This document shows, one piece after another, positions 1 to 11,589 of a stretch of 64,000 bases of DNA. Source of the stretch: Ectobius pallidus (taxonomy: Eukaryota; Arthropoda; Insecta; Blattodea; Ectobiidae). The position numbers were made by a program, and so were the translations under genes. Every line of letters starts with the position of its first letter. Position 1 is the first letter of the stretch. Location of the stretch: NCBI GenBank assembly GCA_964059195.1, contig CAXKWD010000007.1, forward strand, positions 156,163,269 to 156,227,268, read 5' to 3'. The notes below the pieces were generated by a model. It did not search any database. It was not told the DNA's origin and saw nothing but the letters and a program-made list of their open reading frames with translations.

Positions 1-984
1 GTAGATGAAGTATTGTGTTCGACCCCGAAATTCGAAATTGACTTTTTAACATAAATACATGTATTTAGATTCCCTGAATAATAATAATAAAAAAAATACT
101 ACTTTCAGAAACATGTCTGTGTGTGTGTGAACAACCTAGCTCCAGAACGAAAATTCGTAGGAAAACATTTTATATTTGGGTCAGGTACCGTCTGGGGATG
201 TGACACAAAGATTGACGGCGACTTTCGCTTACTTTTAACGCCACTTTACATTATTAAAATTTCGTTTTTCGCGATTTTCTCGAAAACTGCTTAGAAGATT
301 TTTTTAAATGTTACATGAGGTGCTTATGCTAAGAGCTAATTTTTTTATTTGAAACATTTTTCGCAAAAACTATCTGAAGGCTAGTTAAAGCCACCCACTG
401 TCTTGTGGTGAACTATTAGAGTTTTGCGTCAGGTTGAAACAACTGAATACGTGCTCTTTGCAATACGGCCTCTTATATTCTTTGTCAGAATGTGAAGCGA
501 GAAAAGTATATTTTCCATGCTTAGGGTAAAGAAACGTGAGTGCATTAATCAGATTTTGAGTTATGTATCCATCGGGGATGCGATACGATGTGGTAACTAC
601 ATTCTCTTCATTTTTACAGTCAATTTACATGAAGAGACTTTTTTACAGTCAATTTGCATGAGAATCTATCTACTCTTATACAATTCAACGGCCCTAAATA
701 GCGTGCTTGCTCGCCCGCTTCGTGAGACATCGGGTATACTCGGCGATGTTCGTCTCTCGCTGTCTAAACTTTCATGAAGACTACAAAATTAGGAAGGAAA
801 ACCGTGTCTTTATTATATAAGGCCTAAGTGAAATGAACACAATGAACAAATATTATAATTTTATTTTTACTTACAATTTTTATAGCTCTGAACCACAAAC
901 ATTTTTAATAATCTATCAGTGTAATAGTCTTAAAAATCCTGGAGTCAATGAATAATGGCGGGCGAAGCCGTGGGCAACAGCTGT
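1..984 (+). mobile_element. Helitron fragment, 3' end included
   Basis: The segment ends in a short GC hairpin with a GCGAAGCC loop (about 958-973) followed by CTGT, a degraded form of the Helitron 3' terminus (hairpin then CTRR). Its first 500 bases match a second copy at 13994-14560: both carry the phrases GAAGTATTGTGTTC, a TGTGTG run and a CGAAAACTGCT block. No Rep/helicase coding is visible, so it is non-autonomous, and its 5' end lies outside the window. The 86-codon frame at 517-777 is probably incidental. Confidence 0.6.
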
Positions 985-1235
985 AAAATATTGATGGTTT
1001 TATCTCTTGAAATGTCGCTGATAATAATAATCCAAACAAACCATTCCTTCCCTTGAAACATTATATAATTTCTGAAAATTACACTGAATTGATAAAATAA
1101 AATTCACATCATATTCATGTCAATAAACAGCTGAGAAACAATACGTATTATGTGTTCACAGGTTCCCAGGGGGCGCTTTCATGTCGTGGAATGTACTCTA
1201 AAGCAGGAATTTTAGCTGTTTCATTAATTATTAAT

Positions 1236-1349
1236 GGCTTAGTTTATGAATGATTCGCGTGCAAGTGTTAATAAATATAATGCTTTAATAATTATTATAG
1301 TCTTAATTTTTAAAAGAATTATCGTGGCGAAGCCACGGGCACCTCCTAG
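1236..1349 (+). mobile_element. Helitron 3'-end fragment
   Basis: The hairpin GTGGCGAAGCCAC at about 1324 is followed by GGGCACCTCCTAG, a canonical CTAG end with T as the next base. The 80 bases upstream match the tail of the Helitron at 25708-26573 (GTGTTAATAAATRTAATG...). Only the 3' part is present. It lies about 250 b from the previous Helitron end and directly before the TTAC microsatellite. Confidence 0.65.
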
Positions 1350-1415
1350 TATGATACATAATATTATAATTAGACTAAGAAGCGAAACTTTTATTTGGGC
1401 AGAGGAAGTTAATGT

Positions 1416-1499
1416 CACTTACTTACTTACTTACTTACTTACTTAACTTACTTACTTAACTTACTTACTTACTTACTTACTTACTTGCTTACTTATTTA
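1416..1499. repeat. (TTAC)n microsatellite
   Basis: About 20 TTAC units with a few interruptions. It abuts the 3' end of the minus-strand LINE fragment that follows and reads (GTAA)n on that strand, so it is probably the element's own simple-repeat tail rather than an independent microsatellite. Confidence 0.9.
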
Positions 1500-1941
1500 C
1501 TCAGTGGCAATAGACAATTTCTCAGCAAGCTAAAGGAATATTATATATTTGACGGAACCCGAAGGTTCATTGCCGCGCTTGCGTGAGCTCGCCATTCAAC
1601 CCTATTCTGTGCTACCTCCATGCAACCATCCCTCGCAATTCCTACTTCCTTTAAATCTATTCTAACATCCTCCCACCTACGTCTAGGTCTTCCAGGTGGT
1701 CTTTTCCCTACGGGTCTCCCAGTCATTACTTTTGAGATGTCTTTCCTTCCCATGCGCGCATCATGTCCAGCCCATTTCATCCGTGATTTAATTACTCTTA
1801 CTATATCCGGCGAAGAGTACAGGTCATGAAGCTCGTCGTTGTGCAGTTTTCTCCAGTTCCCATTTTCATTTCTGTTAGCCCCAAATATTTTCCTAACCCC
1901 CTGTTTTCGAACACACTCAGATTATGTTCTTCCCGACCATT
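1500..1941 (-). pseudogene. RTE-like LINE, 3' end with reverse-transcriptase C-terminal tail
   Basis: On the minus strand 1541-1780 encodes a 79-residue stretch with KWAGHDARMG, GKRPPGRPRRRWEDVR and AAMNLRVP. These are typical of the basic C-terminal tail that follows the reverse transcriptase in RTE/BovB-like and related non-LTR elements. Weaker similarity (REEHN..., EMKMGTGEN) continues upstream to about 1941 but is broken by stops and frameshifts. A 3' UTR of about 45 b leads into the TTAC tail. The catalytic domain is absent, so this is a 5'-truncated dead copy. The clade is inferred from the tail only. Confidence 0.75.
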
Positions 1942-2826
1942 TGTCACATCAGATTTTTTCCAATCAGCTATGTTTTAATCTAAGCTAGGCCTATAAGAAC
2001 TCTCATTGAACGAATTCCTTCTCCCAGAGTACAGCAGCCGATGATTGAAAAAGTCGAAACTACAACTACTTAGAAGTAGCTTATTATATTTATTTATTTT
2101 AGTTATTGTATTGCAAAGTGTATAGGATGTGTCAAGATGATACTTAATAATCTGAGTCTAATCATTTTTTGTTAAGAGTTCGTATCTGTACAGAAATGAA
2201 TTTATGTAGAAACTTGTAAATTCACCTTTTTCCTCTCTATAAAATGACACCAATTTTTGTTTGGGTGTTATATTCAGATCTAAAATTTCACAATTCATTC
2301 GATTTTCAAATGCTTCCAAAGCCATAGAATAATGGGTTGATGTATCACATGTGGGTTTCAAATAAAACAACAAGAACTCTGCGTAAAAAGGATAGTTGTA
2401 AGAAGAAGTCTTGGTCCAGCGAAAGTGAGAGGCTACTTCTTGTCTGAAGCCCTAGCACTGTCCTTTTTACTGACCACCTGCTGCTAGGCAATCTATCCCA
2501 CAAATCTGTCGGAAGGGTTGCCTATACGCCGGTAATTATAGGTCTTCCTTCTGCCGCGTATCCGGCTATCTCCCTTCAATCTTGTTCGAGTCTCCCTTAT
2601 TGTACAGATTTGCACAGTCATACTTTAGGGTGTGCATGATTTTATGACACTAAAATTAAAAAATATATTTTTTGACGAAAGTGGCTAAATCAACACTTCT
2701 GTCATCTTTTAGCCTCCCCCCAAAAGCACTTTTGAAGTAAATACTTCCGCTGGTTTTAAAACTATTATTTTCAAAATTTATGACTTTAGTCTTCTGAGTA
2801 AATGGTTCCCAATGACTTTAATAAAA
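1942..2826. other. Non-coding, nothing recognised
   Basis: A 71-codon minus-strand frame (2158-2373) has no recognisable motif and no splice context. I see no repeat boundary or gene here. Confidence 0.4.
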
Positions 2827-2946
2827 GCCATATTGAATTACTCCATTTCATTGATTACATTTACATATGTTGAAAATACAAAAATTAATAATTGTATTTT
2901 CAACATATGTAAATGTAATCAATGAAATGCAGTAATTCAATATGGC
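2827..2946. repeat. Near-perfect 55-b inverted repeat (fold-back)
   Basis: Arms at 2827-2881 and 2892-2946 are reverse complements with a single mismatch, separated by a 10-b AT spacer. Beyond the arms the AT-rich flanks match only loosely. It may be the core of a MITE or a transposition or repair scar; no flanking target duplication was found. Confidence 0.9.
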
Positions 2947-4936
2947 TCTTTTTTTATGAATATTGACATGTAAATGTATTCCGGTTCTTTGTTTTTATGA
3001 CCCTATTCAAAATTGGATTTTTTTCTTGGAATTTTGTCCTTTTCAAAGTAAAAATGTAAGTTTTTACGCCAGTTCATAAAAACAATTGCAGTGCTACCAA
3101 TATATCCTATGTCTTTATGCCCCCATAACATGGTAGTAGGAAGGTTAATTTACTTTTATACACACCTTCAAGTTACCAGTCCTTTTAATCTTTACTGTAA
3201 TAAAAACACAATCATGTGCTCTATGTCGCTTGCAGATGATCATGTTATCATAGCTGGGGTGCGAGTATTGATACGGGGGGAGAGACCTGTGTGTCATCCA
3301 GCCAGACTCCCTCTCTGAGTAATTTAGTTTTCCACTCTTTGCGTCTCTTTCTCTGTCGCCACGCCCCCGGGCACCCCGTCTGTTCCTGTTGCATTTCTTT
3401 TTTCAGTTTTTTGGTGTATGAGAAAGTCGTCTGTCTGCTGACCTTGTTTTACTTTCCATGTTCGAGAGAAAGCTAGCTGCTTTGCCGACATTACTTTTCT
3501 TCGGTGAAGTGAGTCGGAAAGACTTGGGTTGGGTGGATTCCCCACCCCCAACAACCTTCAGTCGAATCATCGATCAGTGAAGTTGTACTGTGCGCCACTG
3601 GGGGCAGGCCAGTCGCTGGCAATCAATGTGCTCCAGCTGACTGGAAGGACAGTCTCTTCCCATAACAATTGCACTCGATTGTCGTTTCCATGGGGTCCAT
3701 ATGTTGCCAAAAAGTGTGATGTAATAGGCTACATTAACACAACTTTCTCTACGCTAACAGATGTGCAGTACAACTCTTCCCTTCAAATTCTGATATAGAA
3801 TAAGAGTCCATATTGCTGGAAGTGCGTTTTCAGTTGTTTCAGCCTAATGTGAAGATGTATTGTTCGACACGGAAGACTTAAAGCTTGAATTTGTATCAAC
3901 GATTGCTAGCTTATAATTTTTAGTATTTCTTCCATATTTTTCAAAAAGTTTCAAATAAAAGTTTTTTAAATAGAAAATAGCGAAAAGGACATTTTCTTAC
4001 TGTAAAGGGATAATAAAAGTAAGAGGAAGTATCTGCTAATCTTCGGAACACACCCTCGAAAGGAATCTATCCCAAATATAAGATACTATTTTTATACAAT
4101 TTTTTCGGATTCTAGCTATGCTATTTTATGATTAATTTAATTTTTTTTATTGAGATTTGAACGCATGATCTCTTACTTCTGCCACCTCGCTGGGATTGGT
4201 TTTAGTGTGTGCACTATGACATAGGGCTACTGCATCGTAGAATAATAAATTAATTGTAGTTTTCTTGTTATTATGGGCTAGAAAAGAATAGCATCAATCA
4301 TATTTTAACTAAGGTAAGTTCTGATATTGCGTATTGGTCATACTTATTTCTGTGATATCTCGATACTAATTGTTTTTATAAAGAAGTGTGTGTGACAAAA
4401 ATGTTAATTTTAATTTACTCTATAACTTTAATGTGTTAGGTTTTCATGTATCTTCTGCTGTGATGGAGATAGCCTAAAATGGACATACCCTGAACTACCC
4501 TCTAAGCAATTTTTACATAAAAATGAATCAATTGAATTAATTGAACGAATTAATTTAGTTAATTTTGGATGGAGAATTTATTGTTTTCTGAATTTAATTT
4601 GCTTGGATAGTTTAAGTATTAAAACATTCATATTCATTTTGAAAAATTTCCCCCTCAAAAAAGAAAATTTCGATTTTTTTCTGCATTTAAAAAAAATATT
4701 TATTTATCACACCAATAATTAATTAACTTAAATCAATCCCCTTTGTCGACACATAAAGTAACAATGCGGCAATTTTATTAGTTACAGAAATTTCAGAATT
4801 TATGTTTTTATTAAAATCTTTAGAGCCATTTTTTCATAAATCTAAATTTCGAAAAAGAACTCATAAAAAGTGTCCTTAATATCTCAGCTATAGAAACCAA
4901 ATATTAGGGATCCGCTAAAATTTCAACAGAGTCCAC

Positions 4937-4937
<1 letters not shown>
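2947..4937. other. Non-coding, nothing recognised
   Basis: 3240-3720 is richer in GC and pyrimidine tracts than its surroundings and holds several short frames in three phases, none with a known motif. 4140-4260 has a weak minus-strand B-box-like string (GCGTTCAAATCTC) that could be a worn SINE. Nothing can be supported as a gene. Confidence 0.35.

Positions 4938-4979
<42 letters not shown>
4938..4979. repeat. (TAA)n microsatellite
   Basis: Fourteen or so ATA/TAA units, then a CTAATA variant run to about 4996. The poly-Ile minus-strand frame across it is an artefact of the repeat. Confidence 0.95.
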
Positions 4980-4981
<2 letters not shown>

Positions 4982-4997
4982 AATACTAATACTAACT

Positions 4998-5649
4998 AAA
5001 TACAATGAACAGTTTACCCGCTGCAGAGGGACGCCAATCCAAAAACACTTTTTTGGTTTTAGGCATTGTGAAACATTTCTCCAGCGTTCTCTCGATTTCG
5101 ATTTTTTTGTCACGATCACAATGCTTTTACTATACGAGTTATATACGAGAAAGTAAAAATTGCTCTGCGAGTTCATATATTGACTGTTTCTATAAATGCA
5201 TCCTTGAGGCTGGTCGAGAAATACTAACTTAACAACATATTTTTCATTTTTAACGTTCATAATGCTGATTTACCTTGCGGCTTGAATTACCCCTTTATTT
5301 TTCGAGATTCAATTTCTCACACAATATATAAAACCTTGTCGGACTGCAACGAAAATAGATTCCGCTATGATTAACCCCGTAATACATTTCTTGTAGAAAT
5401 TTCTATCTATTTAATAGTTATAATGTTTGAGCTCATGTTTCCTTGTAGATCCAACGCCACCTATTAACAGGACCGTATTCAATTGTGAAATTAATTGAAG
5501 GTGGCCTTGCTCTGTTTACCATAGCAACCGGGAAAAGTTAGCATTGTTGAAATCGATTTCTTCAATATAACACATCAAGTCGATCACTTCGATATTGTTA
5601 ACCCGCTGTGCTTGATTAATTTGTTTATAACACTACGACACGCAGGTGA
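4998..5649. other. Non-coding, nothing recognised
   Basis: Short overlapping frames on both strands (5005-5232 plus, 4904-5260 minus) lack motifs. TTTACCATAGCAAC near 5516 resembles an RFX X-box with one mismatch. No transposon ends were seen. Confidence 0.35.
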
Positions 5650-6048
5650 CAATATGGGATCATGGATGCATACCTAAATGGGAAAACATTGAATGATTTG
5701 GACGAAACTCACTATGGGAGAGGTTTAGGCTAGGAAACTCGAATCTGAGGTCCCCCCCCCCCCCTCGGTTGGCGCACTTTAATCGTGAAAGGCTCGAAGT
5801 CAGGTTTTTATATTTTTATTCAATCGTTTACTTGTTTATGTATGATTTGAGTACGATTCATGAATCTATGTTCGTTTTAATCGTTTCATTTCGAATCTTG
5901 ATGTCCATATGGCAGCACAAGATTCGTTTTGTTAAGAATAAAATTATGTGTAGGCCTACGTGAAATTTATATAAGAAACGATGTCGATATTAATAAAAAT
6001 TCTTTCAACTATTTTAAAATTAAGTAAATAATCGCGGGCACCTGCTAG
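5650..6048 (+). mobile_element. Helitron 3'-end fragment
   Basis: Ends ATCGCGGGCACCTGCTAG followed by T, the CTAG terminus of the same Helitron family. The interior (GGGAAAACATTGAATGATTTGG, AACTCGAATCTGAGG, GATTCATGAATCTATG) matches 18120-18260, 26340-26440 and the reverse complement of 45300-45430. A C-run of about 13 at 5752-5764 lies inside. The 5' terminus was not located. Confidence 0.65.
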
Positions 6049-6594
6049 TTATTTACATTTTTTCCCCAATTTATTTCCTTCTATTTTTATTTTCAAGTTG
6101 TGAACAGTGGGTGTTGAAAGTAGTATTGATTTGGACTTTGTATAAGCGTCAGCCCTGTAGATCTGAGCCACCATGATTGCTGTAAGAAGTGATTCCCGGA
6201 GTTCCACGTGTTTAGGCTTTAGCACGGAGGTGTGAGGGGATAAAGATGACTCACACCACAGTCAAATAATTCTCCCACCCCTCTAGCGTTGCGTGACACG
6301 ACTGCAAAACAGCTGTATCTCCCCCTCTTAAAACTTCTGCAGCCGTGGTAAACCTAAAACCTTACATGGATATAAAGAATGAAGTTTATCAATAAAGAAT
6401 TAGATATTCCCCTTATAATATACATTACAGGATATAAAAAAAAGATAGAACAAAACTTGGGGAAACATTCCTTGCATAGAGAGAGTGAAATTATATGAAC
6501 ATGGGTCAGAAGATTCTTTATTTCCTTGTTAGAGCATTTTCTCTACACTTTGACCACTGAACAGAAAGTCTCGAAAACAGAAATGTGAAAAACA
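6049..6594. other. Non-coding, nothing recognised
   Basis: No open frame above noise and no repeat boundary recognised. Confidence 0.4.
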
Positions 6595-7215
6595 GAAAAT
6601 TATATGAAATGGTACTCAAGAACAGAACTGACTGAGGGTAACAGATCATCAAATGAAATGATCAAAATGATACATCCGTCAGCCCGCCGTTGCAAGGACT
6701 CCCTGATGCGTTGATGCATCCCTGGAGTGTCTTGTATTATCTGGCAGACTTGGAGAATACGCGCACGGATATTCTCTAGGCCTACATCTTGCACCGGTGT
6801 AACATACACAATACTTTTTAAATGCTCCCACAAATAAAAATCTAGTGGATTCAGATCAGGCGAGCGTGGAGGCCAGGGAATTGGCCCACCTCTCCGTATC
6901 TATTTAACACGGGACCGTCTATTCAGAAACTGACGAACAGAGAGGCTGAAATGAGCAGGTGCTCCATTATGCATAAAGTACAGGTATATTTCTCTTCGTA
7001 TTCCTAATGTCACTTGTTCCAAAAGGACAGATAATTTTTAATTTCTATATTTTTAAGAACGCCCTGTGCCTTCGGCCATTGAAACAAGTGGCAGTGCATG
7101 GGGTCCCACCAGTCACCAATAATTCCGGCCCAGAGTTGTAGACAGGAAATACTTGGCATTTTCGAACCCTTGTTCTTATAACATAATTTCACCAAGGGCG
7201 AAGCATTTGTATTAA
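6595..7215 (-). pseudogene. Decayed IS630/Tc1-mariner-type DDE transposase
   Basis: Read on the minus strand, 6600-6985 gives FMHNGAPAHFSLSVRQFLNRR, an in-frame stop, then GGPIPWPPRSPDLNPLDFYLW, EHLKSIVYVTP and QDTPGMHQRIRESLQRRADGCI. Insect Tc1/mariner-type transposases have this order: a catalytic Asp in the HDGAPAHFS block and another acidic residue after PRSPDLNP. Here the catalytic Asp position reads Asn and a TAG follows, so the copy is dead. Weaker similarity to the upstream part of the domain (LQLWAGIIGDWWDP) continues to about 7215. No terminal repeats were found. Confidence 0.75.
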
Positions 7216-8069
7216 CCAATCAAAAAGCATTTGGTACTAATATAGCGAATTTGATGGAAAATTAAAAAAAATAAAATCTTCTTAATGGCAGTGTCTCTGT
7301 GGTTTCCTTACGTAAGCTATTACTGCGCTGACTTCTTGTACTATTGTATATTTTTTGCACGACGTAACTAATTAGTGGTACTTACGAATGTTGTTGCCGT
7401 GGATCGTAACTTGGCATTCCCGCACGCAATCTGGTTGCTATGAAAACAAAATAAATTTCCGTGCAATAAAAATTACAAAAAGCACAAGTGCCGTACGTAA
7501 AATCATTGTAATACAAGCCTTTATGGAAGACCGGAACCAAGGCCCCCAGTTTGTGGCGACTTTAACAGGACAAATATTTTGTCCCCATAACAACCAACAT
7601 ATGCGAATCACTTTCTGAAATATAACATCCATCTTCAATAGTGTATAAACATAATATTTTCAGCTAATATCTCAATTAATATAAATAAATTGATATAAAT
7701 AATCATCGTGCAAAAAATAGCCAGCAATACTCGTGCCGTAAGCGCATAACGGATCTCGGAAATTGAAAAAAACTCTTTCCTCAATCCGTATGCACCGCTT
7801 ACGGCACTTGTATCGCAATATACTATTGGCTACTCATTTGGATTTTCATGTGTTTTTCTTTTGATGTTAGCTAAAGTTTCTCTTGTTTGAACTGGAAGAA
7901 TATGGTGGGTAGTGTGAATGCTTGTATGTTTCCTTCTAGATTACTTCCAGTTATGCACATGGCATGTAACATGATTGTGAAGGCCACCTTCCTGAGGATT
8001 TCATTACCAAGGATATAATAATTAAGGAATCGCGCACAATGTGCATTATCAGAACCTAAGACTAAACCT
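7216..8069. other. Non-coding, with an imperfect stem-loop
   Basis: 7733-7811 forms an imperfect hairpin with arms GTGCCGTAAGCG and CGCTTACGGCAC. The short frames at 7388-7638 on both strands carry no motif. Confidence 0.4.
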
Positions 8070-8196
8070 ACCCAGTCCTGAACCCGGGAAAGGGATGTTT
8101 CACTACTGAAAAATCCCCGACCCGGCCGGGAATCGAACCCGGGCCGCCGGAGTGGAAGGCAGGAGCGCTACCGACTCACCCACGGCGACGGACATG
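8070..8196 (-). mobile_element. tRNA-derived SINE (family 2), head
   Basis: The reverse complement carries an A-box-like GTGGGTGAGTCGGTAGCGC and a B box GGTTCGATTCCCGGCC, spaced as in a tRNA, followed by a non-tRNA body. A relative with the same CTGCCTTCCA and GCCCGGGTT blocks lies on the minus strand at 32915-33030. The cloverleaf is not a usable tRNA. Confidence 0.65.
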
Positions 8197-8339
8197 GTAA
8201 TGTACTTTAATAATAATAGATGCTGTTCATAACCGTGGAAATACCGAGATGGAGCAAAAGTCGTAGCTATTATTTTTTCTTAAAGTTAGGTGATGGTACC
8301 ATTAGATGTATTCCACGGGAGAGAGTGGCATCTGTAATA

Positions 8340-8550
8340 TATGCGCACATCATTTGGTTATATGAATAGAGGCCGTGGTCCAATATCAATAGGCTTCTTC
8401 CTATGGACGTTGTAAATATGTATACCAAGTTTCATGAAAATCCGATAAAGCGTATTTGAGTTATCGCACGTACAGACACACACACAAAGACAGACGGACA
8501 TTTTCGCGTCCCCCACACTATCTCATAAAGTACCATTCTGGCACTTAATA
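8340..8550 (-). repeat. Dispersed repeat R2 (AAATACGCTTTATCGG family)
   Basis: The reverse complement matches 10768-10960 and 38715-38900. Shared blocks are AAGTGCCAGAATGGTACTTT, CTGTACGTGCGATAACTC, AAATACGCTTTATCGG and TTTCATGAAACTTGGTATAC. This copy has only the first third of the unit. Function and class are unknown. Confidence 0.75.
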
Positions 8551-9105
8551 AACTTTTTGAATTAGACTTCTTTCAGATTAGACATTTTGCTCTTAGACCA
8601 AATTTGTATTTCGACATGATTTATAATGGTTTCTTCTGTATAGACATTCTATAATAACAAAAAGCCAAAAAATGAACTTTTGACCCAAGTGATCAATATT
8701 TCACCCATCACTACTGAGAAGGAAGTAACAGTGAAAGAGAGACAGACATGGCATGTATTGTTAGTATGCATGCCGCATGGTGCACGACACTACAACTTCT
8801 CCGAAGTCTAGACTAGTCTCTTCAGTGCAGAATGCCAATAAACTCTCTATACTATTACTTGTAATTTCCCTTTCCGAGGTTGAAACTGTCTAACCATAAC
8901 TCTTATAGCATAATCGTAAAGAGTATAAACAGAAATATTATTAGGTGGAAATTATCCGCTAGATTTATCCTCACAAATATCCATTTCTACTGCTTTAAAA
9001 GATTCTTTTGTAAAACAGCTGCTTGTCCCACTGTTAACACGCCGAAAAGTAGCACTTTACCAGCCTAGGCAGGTAAAGTAATTTTTACCGGCCTAGGCCG
9101 TTAAA
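8551..9105. other. Non-coding, nothing recognised
   Basis: The 62-codon frame at 8880-9068 has no motif. A small GGCCTAGGCC palindrome lies at about 9090. Confidence 0.35.
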
Positions 9106-9119
9106 GTCGCCATGGCAAC
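9106..9119. promoter_or_regulatory. RFX X-box-like palindrome
   Basis: GTCGCCATGGCAAC fits the X-box consensus GTNRCC-AT-RGYAAC at every position. RFX factors bind such sites. There is no adjacent gene evidence, so function is unproven. Confidence 0.3.
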
Positions 9120-9232
9120 TGAAACATTCTGATGGCAGCGGCCAGTCATACCGACCATAAGAGGATTTGAAACAAAATAACATCAGTGAAAGGTTAAAAA
9201 GTAGCTAGTTCAGTGAAATTATGAATGTGAGA

Positions 9233-9840
9233 CATGGTCGCTTGCCGTCACGGTGGCTCATGCTTAGCGCGTGGGCCTGGCATGCTAGCGGTCCCGAGTT
9301 CAAATCTCGGGGCCGGCGGGCGTGTCATTTGTGGTGGACAAAGCCGTGACCTTTGGGGGTTTTTCTCGGGGATCCTCCCGTTTCCCCCTTCATTCATTCC
9401 ACCAACACTCTCCATTTCAACTTCCTTTCCCCCTCATTATCATCCCGATCCCCTTTACTGGTTTTCGGGCCAGCTCCTGCTGCGGGCCTCCCCCGTCCTG
9501 CCCCGTTGCTTGTGGTCAAGAGTTGCTGGTGGTGTCCCGTGCCTTTGGGGCTCTCAGAGGGACCCTGGGTTAGTGGCGCCCTGGGTTAGTGGCGCACGTC
9601 ATGGTGTGCCGCGCCTATGGGGCTCTTGTAGGAGGGACCCTGGGTACGGTGCACGTGGAGTGGTACCTGGTCTTGGCTGGATGTAGGGGAGCTCCGTGGG
9701 GGCTGGTGGTGGAGTCTGTTGACAGGGGGGCCTTAGGGCATGCACATCATTCCGTCTCCTAGGGGGTGCAAAAAGGGCCCGCCTATGTGGCCTACTTACG
9801 CGAGCCCGTCAGGGCTCAGCCCCTGAACCGTACCATACCA
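9233..9840 (+). mobile_element. tRNA-derived SINE (family 3) with GC-rich body
   Basis: The head (9244-9330) has A-box-like GGTGGCTCATGCTTAGCGCG and B box GAGTTCAAATCTCGG. A very GC-rich body runs to about 9840 with an internal partial duplication (ACCCTGGGTTAGTGGCGC repeated at about 9560-9595). The GC content produces overlapping frames of 74-150 codons in all three phases, which I treat as artefacts. The boundary between the SINE and the downstream LINE piece is not sharp. Confidence 0.55.
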
Positions 9841-9844
9841 TGGC

Positions 9845-10252
9845 TTACTCTTCGGGAAGAACATAATCCGGGAGTTCTTGAAACCAGGGCACTTAGGAAA
9901 ATATTTGGGCCTAAGAGAGAGATGAAAATGAGAACTGGAGAAAATTGGATAACGACGAGCTTCATAACCTCTACTCGTCACCGGATATAGTGAGTGTAAT
10001 TAAATTACGGAGGATGAATTGGGCTGGACATGTTCCACGCATGGGGGAGGAAAGACGTATCTCAAAAATATTGACTGGGAGACCCGAAGGGAAAAGACCA
10101 CTTGGAAGACCTAGACGTACGTGAGAGGAAAATATTAGAATAGATTTAAGGGAAGTCGGATTTGCGAGGGATGGTTGGATGGAGTCAGCTCAGAATAGGG
10201 TTGAATGGGGGGCGCAGGTAAGCGCGGCAATGAACCTTCGGGTTCCATAAAA
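9845..10252 (+). pseudogene. RTE-like LINE reverse-transcriptase C-terminal tail
   Basis: One phase from about 9918 reads NDELHNLYSSPDIV, RRMNWAGHVPRMGEE, GRPEGKRPLGRPRR, a TGA in place of a sense codon, then REVGFARDGWM, AQNRVEW and AAMNLRVP before a TAA at 10250. It is the same LINE family as 1500-1941 on the opposite strand and is better preserved, with one obvious stop. A 3' UTR with the shared TTTAGCTTGCTTAGGAATGG block and a short GTAA tail runs to about 10318. Confidence 0.8.
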
Positions 10253-10318
10253 TAGATAATATTCGTTTAGCTTGCTTAGGAATGGCCTGTTGCCATTCAG
10301 TAAGTAAGTAAAGTGAAA

Positions 10319-10767
10319 TACAGAGGACCTAACCCGTCGTCCACGTGTTGTTTATACAGTAGCTGTCATGTTTTTGTAATATGCTTCACCATTATCTTTC
10401 ACAATAGAAGTCTGGAATGGTAATTACTTAATTGAATGGAATACAATGGAATGAAAACTTAGTGGTCAAGAAAGCAAGATGAATTCCATCTGGCTGTACT
10501 GTAATTTCCATAATCTCTGCGGTTAACAACATCTGCTCTATACGGGCCAGATGGGCACAATCCAGAAAGGTCAGGTAAACTATATCTGGAGACATTGACA
10601 TTTAAAAGGGTTTAGTTGCCCTTTGACAGTAGCGAGGTTCCAGAGAAAGATCGCATGTGGAGTAGCGAAATCAAGTTTAACCAGAGATCCTTAGTCAAAC
10701 AGGGCTGAAAGAAGAAAAAATCTTCATTTGTAAAAATGTCTAAATTTATAATTTATCTTACCATTTC
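10319..10767. other. Non-coding, nothing recognised
   Basis: No open frame or repeat boundary seen. Confidence 0.4.
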
Positions 10768-11316
10768 GTTTAGTGCCAGAATAATGGTACTTTCTGAGAT
10801 TATGTGGTGGATGAGAAAATATATGTCCATCTTTGTATCTGTACGCGCGATAACTTAAATACGCTTTATCGGATTATCATGAGACTTTGTATACGCATTT
10901 ATAACGTCCATGGGAAGAAGTCTATTGATATTGAACCAAATCGGTTGACCGGTACCGGAGTGATGCTCATTTTAGTGCCCATTTTATGGTATTATGTTAG
11001 ACAGAATTTGTCGAATGCAAATAAGTGTTCTCATGGCAACATATTGTTTTACAGTGTTCATATACGGCTTTGGAAGTTGCAATACCGATAGCTTTGACAA
11101 ATAACATACCCATATATTCCTTGATATATGCTTATTAAACTTTAGACTTTTGTTCTTCCGTAAACCCTGCTTAATGAAACGATCTGAAGCTTAACTAGGA
11201 AATCGATTACAAAAATTACATATTTTCTGCATGTTATCGTAATTGCATTTATCACTGATTATACAAAAGCATTCTGACACTTTGTTAGGCTATATCAGTT
11301 TACCTGATTTATTATT
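10768..11316 (+). repeat. Dispersed repeat R2, long copy
   Basis: Matches 38715-39470 over most of its length: the AAATACGCTTTATCGG block, CGTCCATGG, CCAAATCGGTTGACCGGTAC, then after an unaligned stretch CATATGCTTAT, TTTTCTGCAT and GGCACTTTGTTA-type blocks and the shared ending CAGTTTACCTGATTTTATT. A 95-codon frame (10804-11091) crosses it and its relatives (e.g. NTLYRI, YNVHGK) recur in the other copies, so the family may once have been coding, but I cannot name it. Confidence 0.7.
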
Positions 11317-11425
11317 AGATATATAAGCTTTCATGAACCACAGATTAGGAATTTTTCTCCTATAATATTCTCATGTAATGTCCAACAGAGACAATAATCT
11401 GTGGTTCATGAAAGCTTATATATCT
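11317..11425. repeat. Perfect 31-b inverted repeat at a repeat boundary
   Basis: 11317-11347 is the exact reverse complement of 11395-11425, with a 47-b spacer. The right arm is part of the first 314-b tandem unit; the left arm lies just outside it. An inverted junction made when the repeat arrived would explain this. Confidence 0.9.
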
Positions 11426-11589
11426 ATCTTGAATGTCAACTGTACAATAACAGTGGGAGCCCGGTCACAAAAATCACTAATTAGTGTGCCTCACAGTACT
11501 GCATATGACATAACTTGTCTGTCTGTGAGGTAGACCATTAGAGCAATCAGTCATAGGAGAGAGGTTCCATCCGGCGCTGTGAATTGAAC

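Noticed and set aside
1246..1446. Small membrane protein ending in TYLLTYLL
   Set aside because: Ends in the TTAC microsatellite and starts in a Helitron 3' end.
4904..5260. 118-codon minus-strand frame with a poly-Ile run
   Set aside because: The tail is the TAA microsatellite read backwards; no splice or motif support.
7733..7811. Transposon ends
   Set aside because: Only a short imperfect hairpin; no target duplication or second copy.
9234..9686. 150-codon open frame
   Set aside because: It begins inside a SINE head and runs through a GC-rich repeat that is open in all three phases; no motif.
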